NCBI GenBank assembly: GCA_963783105.1
Contig: CAWAMI010000009.1
Span: 1 to 64,000 of the forward strand
Reading direction: 5' to 3'
Length of the DNA: 64,000 nucleotides
DNA from: JAVEDQ01 sp963783105
GTDB lineage: Bacteria > Actinomycetota > Actinomycetes > Frankiales > Frankiaceae
Below the pieces are notes generated by a model, which was given only the letters and a program-made list of their open reading frames with translations, ran no database searches and was not told the origin of the DNA. Positions 60,754 through 64,000 of this stretch are shown here, one piece after another. Position numbers and translations under genes: made by a program. Numbering within the stretch: the stretch's first letter is position 1; each line of letters opens with the position of its first letter.

Positions 60754-61379
60754 GCGCGCTCGGGTGGCCCGTGGAGTTGCGCGAGGGTGCGGTCGGCCTG
60801 CGCCCGATGCGGCTGCGTGACGGCGCCGCGTGGGTGGAGATCCGGATGCGGAACGAACAGTGGCTCGCGCCGTGGGAGGCGACTCCGCCCGGGGTCAGCG
60901 CCATCCCGCTGACCTGGGCCGAGCGGCAGAGCCTCGGTGTGTTCACCCAGATGCTGCGCACGCTGCGCCGCCAGGCCCGGCAGGGGACGTCGCTGCCGTT
61001 CGCGATCACCGTCGACGGTCGGCTGGCCGGGCAGCTCACGGTCGGCAACCTCGTCCGCGGGGCGTTCAACAACGCCTACGTCGGCTACTGGGTCGACTCG
61101 CAGGTCGCCGGTCGCGGCGTCATGCCGACGGCGCTGGCCCTGGTCGTCGACCACTGCTTCGGCCCCGTCGCCCTGCATCGGGTGGAGGCGAACATCCGGC
61201 CGGAGAACGCCGCGAGCCGCCGGGTCGTCGAGAAGCTCGGCTTCCGCGAGGAGGGGCTGCACGAGCGCTACCTCGCCATCGACGGCGCCTACCGGGACCA
61301 CATCGGCTACGCCGTGACCCGGGAGGACGTGCCGGAGGGCATGCTGACGCGGTGGCGCGAGGTCCGCAGCAGCCGCTGA
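60750..61379 (+). CDS. GNAT acetyltransferase (RimJ-like)
   Basis: About 209 residues. GNAT fold with GLRPMRLRDGAAWVEIRMRN, acetyl-CoA loop region VAGRGVMPTALALVVDHCF and HRVEANIRPENAASRRVVEK, then LGFREEGLHERYLAIDGAYR. The GTG at 60771 lies 30 bases from the gggggagg site, whereas the CTG at 60750 (ctgagcgcg, overlapping the previous stop) is well spaced and gives the family-like N-terminus SALGWPVELREG, so a CTG start is favoured. Position equals rimJ (Rv0995) in Mycobacterium. Confidence 0.85.
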   Translation: MSALGWPVELREGAVGLRPMRLRDGAAWVEIRMRNEQWLAPWEATPPGVSAIPLTWAERQSLGVFTQMLRTLRRQARQGTSLPFAITVDGRLAGQLTVGNLVRGAFNNAYVGYWVDSQVAGRGVMPTALALVVDHCFGPVALHRVEANIRPENAASRRVVEKLGFREEGLHERYLAIDGAYRDHIGYAVTREDVPEGMLTRWREVRSSR

Positions 61380-61508
61380 CGGCGCGCCGACAGCCGTCCG
61401 ACTGGGCAATTCGGACGGGACGAACCGCGACACGCCCGTTCAACAACCGGGCTGACCTGCATCTCCTGGCTACGTTGCTTGCGGAAGCTTTCCTCTGTCA
61501 GGAGTGCG

Positions 61509-62516
61509 ATGAGCGCGGTCATCTGGTTCGGGATCGTCGCCGTGTGGGCGTTCGTCCTCATCCCGACGTGGGTGCGGCGGAGTGATCTGCACTGGCGCCG
61601 CTCCGACGACGCCTCGACGACGCGGAGCCCGCTGGGTCGCGCCGCCCGCGTCATCAGCCGGTCCGGGTCGGCGACGCGGCGCACCACCACGGTGCCGCGA
61701 GCCCGGCGAGCCCCCGCCGCCGCGTCGTCCCGTCGACCGGTCGCCGCGGCGGTCGCCGTGACTGCCTCGACCGCGACGGTGACCGCCACCGTCGCCGCTG
61801 CGCCGGCTGCTTCCGCCACCGTGGCGGCTTCCGAGCCCCCTTCCACGACTTCCGAGCCCGCCTCGACCGCCACCGAGACCGCTCCGTCAGCCCAAGGCCC
61901 GACAGCGGCCGAACCGGAGGCCCCGATGACGACTCCCCGCGCTCCCCGCCCGGTCCACCGCCGGACCACGGCCGGCGCTCGCCGCAAGCCCACCCCGCCG
62001 CCGCACGTGCAGCGGGCGCGGCGCCTGGTCTGGATCGCCGCGACCGCGCTGGCGACCCTTCTCCTCGCGCTGATCCTCGGCGGCATGTGGCTGCTGGTCC
62101 ACCTGGCCTGCGACGTCGCCCTGGTCGCCTACCTGCGTCACCTGCGCGGCATCGCGGTGCGGCAGCAGGAGGCCCGCCGCGCGAGGCGGGCGCCGGCGCC
62201 GCACACCGAGACCGCGCGTGAGTCCCGGCGGGAGGCTCCGGCCGCCCGGACCTCCGCTCCGGCTCCCCGTGCGAGCCGTCGCATCGCCGAGGTGCGGGCC
62301 CGGGTCGAGGAGAAGCGGGTGACGGTTCCCGCCGGCGCGCCGGACGAGCCGGAGCTCACCGACGAGGCGTCGGTCGCCGCGTCGCCCGCGGTCTCCGCGA
62401 GCGCGCCGACGGCCCGCAGCCGCATGCGTCCCGCGCCTCAGGTCATCGACCTGACCGAGGGCTCCCTCGCCGACGACTGCCCGACCACGGAGCTGATGGC
62501 GGCGCGGGCGGTCTGA
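61509..62516 (+). CDS. SepX/GlpR-like membrane protein (divisome-associated in Streptomyces)
   Basis: 335 residues. N-terminal helix SAVIWFGIVAVWAFVLIPTW followed by VRRSDLHWRRSDD, matching the SepX/GlpR start; a long low-complexity Ala/Thr/Pro linker (about 45-165); two close helices LVWIAATALATLLLALILGG and MWLLVHLACDVALVAYLRHL; a charged C-terminal tail ending QVIDLTEGS. Synteny after rimJ matches Rv0996. Streptomyces SepX stabilises septal FtsZ; transfer of that role is inference. Confidence 0.78.
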   Translation: MSAVIWFGIVAVWAFVLIPTWVRRSDLHWRRSDDASTTRSPLGRAARVISRSGSATRRTTTVPRARRAPAAASSRRPVAAAVAVTASTATVTATVAAAPAASATVAASEPPSTTSEPASTATETAPSAQGPTAAEPEAPMTTPRAPRPVHRRTTAGARRKPTPPPHVQRARRLVWIAATALATLLLALILGGMWLLVHLACDVALVAYLRHLRGIAVRQQEARRARRAPAPHTETARESRREAPAARTSAPAPRASRRIAEVRARVEEKRVTVPAGAPDEPELTDEASVAASPAVSASAPTARSRMRPAPQVIDLTEGSLADDCPTTELMAARAV

Positions 62517-62581
62517 GCGCCGGCGCCGGACGTCGTCCCGGCGGTTGGCGACGGGACAGACCCGGCCCAGCCGTCGAGGGT

Positions 62582-63043
62582 CTAGTCCTCGATGACGTCC
62601 AGCCCCTGCTCCCGCAGCCGGGCCAGGGAGTCCAACATCCCCTGCAGGACCTCGGGCGCATGGCCCTCCCAGTCCGTCACCTCGGCGACGACCCGGAGGG
62701 GGTGCCGGGTCCGGTAGGACCGCGTGGGATTGCCGGGGAACCGCTTGTTGGTGACGTTCGGGTCGTCCTCGAACGGACCCAGCGGTTCCACGACATAGAT
62801 GCGTCCGCGGTCCTCGATCCCGGCCAGGGCCGTCCCCAGCTCGGCGCCCCAGGCGGCGGTCTCGACGAGCGCGGTGAAGTAGATGTTGTTCGAGACCCGG
62901 CGCTCCTGGAAGTTGGAGCCGAAGCCCGGGACGAGCTCGTCGCCGACCGCGAGCACGGCCTTCGTGCCGTGGTAGAACGGCCCGTCGACGTGGGCGCAGC
63001 TGTCGTAGGTCACCGGGACGTGGGTGCTGCCGTCCTCGCTCAT
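62582..63043 (-). CDS. arr: NAD-dependent rifampin ADP-ribosyltransferase
   Basis: 153 residues. Arr inactivates rifamycins by ADP-ribosylating the ansa-chain hydroxyl. The family triad is visible: His in GPFYHGTKAVLAVGDEL, Tyr in SNNIYFTALVETAAWGAELG, Asp in GPFEDDPNVTNKRFPGNP; also GRIYVVEPLGPFE. Length equals the roughly 140-150 of known Arr. Chromosomal arr genes occur in environmental Actinobacteria, so this is likely intrinsic. A tRNA-Ala gene lies 103 bp away. Confidence 0.93.
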   Translation of the reverse strand: MSEDGSTHVPVTYDSCAHVDGPFYHGTKAVLAVGDELVPGFGSNFQERRVSNNIYFTALVETAAWGAELGTALAGIEDRGRIYVVEPLGPFEDDPNVTNKRFPGNPTRSYRTRHPLRVVAEVTDWEGHAPEVLQGMLDSLARLREQGLDVIED

Positions 63044-63146
63044 GGACCCAGCCTGCCGCAGGGTGGTCCGCCTGTGCCGGAACCGTCGGGCGCCTCGTCA
63101 CCGGCCGTCCGGGGGTGGCCTGCGTGATAGCTTCAAGGGGCTCGAC

Positions 63147-63223
63147 GGGGGTGTAGCTCAGCCTGGTAGAGCGCCTCCCTCGCACGGAGGAGGCCAGGGG
63201 TTCGAGTCCCCTCACCTCCACCA
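63147..63223 (+). tRNA. tRNA-Ala (anticodon CGC)
   Basis: Acceptor GGGGGTG/CACCTCC (one G-U pair), D arm GCTC...GAGC, anticodon stem CCTCC/GGAGG with loop CTCGCAC (anticodon CGC), T arm AGGGG-TTCGAGT-CCCCT. The 3' CCA is encoded, unlike the other tRNAs here. Confidence 0.94.
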
Positions 63224-63281
63224 TCAGCGGCTAACCGATGGTCAGGCATCTAGCTGACCGATGGTCGCTGCGAACGACGAA

Positions 63282-63324
63282 AACGGCCCCGCCGAACCCT
63301 GGGACAGGGTCGGACGGGGCCGTT
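63282..63324. terminator. Strong bidirectional hairpin
   Basis: 20-bp stem AACGGCCCCGCCGAACCCTG / CAGGGTCGGACGGGGCCGTT with three mismatches and a GGA loop, flanked by A residues on the left. It can end tRNA-Ala transcription and that of the minus-strand gene at 63519. The rest of the 295-bp gap 63224-63518 shows two copies of ACCGATGGTC (63234, 63257) and no gene. Confidence 0.8.
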
Positions 63325-63518
63325 GTCGTGCGGTGCCCGTCTGGCGGGTGGCGAGCGGGTCGCGTCGGCCAGGTGGCGGCGCTTCAGCGACCGTTTCCGG
63401 GCAGGCGAAGGCCCCGGAGCGGCGCAGATGGCCGGTCCGGGGCGCGCGGAAGGCGCGCGGGTGCTGCGGAGGGCGGCCGGTCGGCCGGCCGGTGGCCCGT
63501 CGCCAGATGATCAGACCG

Positions 63519-63896
63519 TCAACGTCGCCGGCCGCGTACCCGTTCGCTGCTCTTGGGGTGTCCGGGGGAGACGTCGTCGATGAGCACACGCCCGGCCGTC
63601 TTGCCGGATGACGTGTGGTCGACGAAGTACCAGATGCGGGCTCCGTCGGTCAGCTTGTACTGCCAGCGGACCAGCTGGCGGCCCTGGTAGGTGCCGGTGG
63701 CGAGGTCGCCCTTCATCGGGTACTGGCGATCGCTCTGCTCCTCGGGGCTGATCGTCAGCCGCTGCCAGGCCCCGACGGACGCGTTGCGGGCCGTGGCCAG
63801 CATGTCGCGCCAGCCCTTCTCCGCACGGCTGTTGGTCAGGACAATCTCGTACTCGGTCTTGCGGAGCGGGCGGGGCAGCGGCTGCTCGCGGCTCAC
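63519..63896 (-). CDS. RelE-like toxin candidate
   Basis: 125 residues, basic. YEIVLTNSRAEKGWRDMLAT, ARNASVGAWQRLTISPEEQS, YPMKGDLATGTYQGRQLVRW and QYKLTDGARIWYFVDHTSSG match the layout of an actinobacterial ParE/RelE-like family (RAxKGWxxLxATA, then YPLKG, then WQYELxGGARIWY). Its GTG overlaps the stop of the upstream gene by 4 bases, the usual order antitoxin then toxin. mRNA cleavage is inferred from fold resemblance only. Confidence 0.65.
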   Translation of the reverse strand: MSREQPLPRPLRKTEYEIVLTNSRAEKGWRDMLATARNASVGAWQRLTISPEEQSDRQYPMKGDLATGTYQGRQLVRWQYKLTDGARIWYFVDHTSSGKTAGRVLIDDVSPGHPKSSERVRGRRR

Positions 63897-64000
63897 TGGG
63901 CAGCGGAGGAGAAGGCCTCGTCGAGCGGGGAGGGGGCAGGAATCGCCTCGCTGGTCGGGGTCTGAAGCTGTGCCAGCAGCTGCGGGTCCGCGTAGACCTC
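63893..64000 (-). CDS. C-terminal end of a gene upstream of the RelE-like protein, candidate antitoxin (partial)
   Basis: The last 35 residues are visible: EVYADPQLLAQLQTPTSEAI then PAPSPLDEAFSSAAQ and a stop. The gene continues past the window edge. Overlap with the RelE-like gene by 4 bases marks a two-gene operon. Antitoxin identity rests on this order alone. Confidence 0.5.
   Translation of the reverse strand, partial: EVYADPQLLAQLQTPTSEAIPAPSPLDEAFSSAAQ

Overview
This window is a chimera of two unrelated DNAs. Bases 1 to about 3780 are AT-rich and read as Bacteroidota/Flavobacteria-type: a DNA polymerase III alpha gene of full expected length but broken by at least ten single-base frameshifts, then the C-terminal half of a cation-efflux transporter. 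At about 3777-3790 the composition changes abruptly to very high GC with actinobacterial codon use, entering in mid-gene a P-type ATPase. The remaining 60 kb are actinobacterial. Gene content (DUF3039, DUF3099 and DUF3817 proteins, the FTHF ligase/galU/moeA/rimJ/Rv0996-like gene order known from Mycobacterium, amt-glnK-glnD) suggests a Pseudonocardia-like member of Pseudonocardiales; the genus is inference.

Layout. 3.8-10.3 kb: ATPase fragment, then a catechol ortho-cleavage operon (catR-catB-catA-catC-pcaI-pcaJ-carboxymuconolactone decarboxylase family). 10.3-16.9 kb: acyl-CoA ligase, AhpD-like protein, Fic protein, tRNA-Arg, PhzF-like protein, frameshifted penicillin-binding protein. 17.1-24.6 kb: a 2,509-residue protein with several LamG jellyroll domains and a beta/gamma-crystallin-like segment. 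24.7-31.7 kb: small membrane proteins, glutathionyl-hydroquinone reductase-like protein, truncated haemoglobin, SURF1, DUF3089 lipoprotein, tRNA-Ser. 31.7-36.3 kb: nitrogen control (amt-glnK-glnD) and DUF3039. 36.4-42.7 kb: DUF3048 lipoprotein, tRNA-Arg, transporters, and a phospholipid operon (pmtA-like methyltransferase, psd, pssA). 42.7-52.7 kb: CGNR regulator/MFS pair, secreted hydrolase, PH-domain pair, TesB, FAD oxidase, FmdB, VOC protein and MarR regulator. 56.8-62.5 kb: FTHF ligase, galU, molybdenum-cofactor genes, GNAT, SepX/GlpR-like protein. 62.6-64 kb: rifampin ADP-ribosyltransferase, tRNA-Ala and a toxin-antitoxin-like pair cut by the window edge.

The most interesting region is 52.7-56.8 kb, a compact ribosomal-peptide (RiPP) cluster that I cannot assign to a described class. 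Four 38-39-residue precursor-like genes, absent from ordinary ORF lists because of their size, share a leader with a YxxP motif, a hypervariable 7-8-residue middle and a constant Asn-Pro-Gln-Trp tail. The first is one base from the start of the first of two JmjC/cupin-type oxygenase genes. A divergent HPr-kinase-like gene and a PqqD-like leader-binding gene follow. No lasso cyclase or leader protease gene is visible, and three of the four middles lack the acidic residue a lasso ring needs. Each precursor has its own copy of a promoter-like motif.

A second notable feature is a family of tandem repeats at five intergenic loci (25.3, 27.0, 37.4, 45.6 and 51.5 kb). A 16-bp near-palindrome (consensus ACRCCNGRTCNGGTGT) recurs every 46-47 bp, while the 31-bp filler is largely homogenised within a locus but unrelated between loci.
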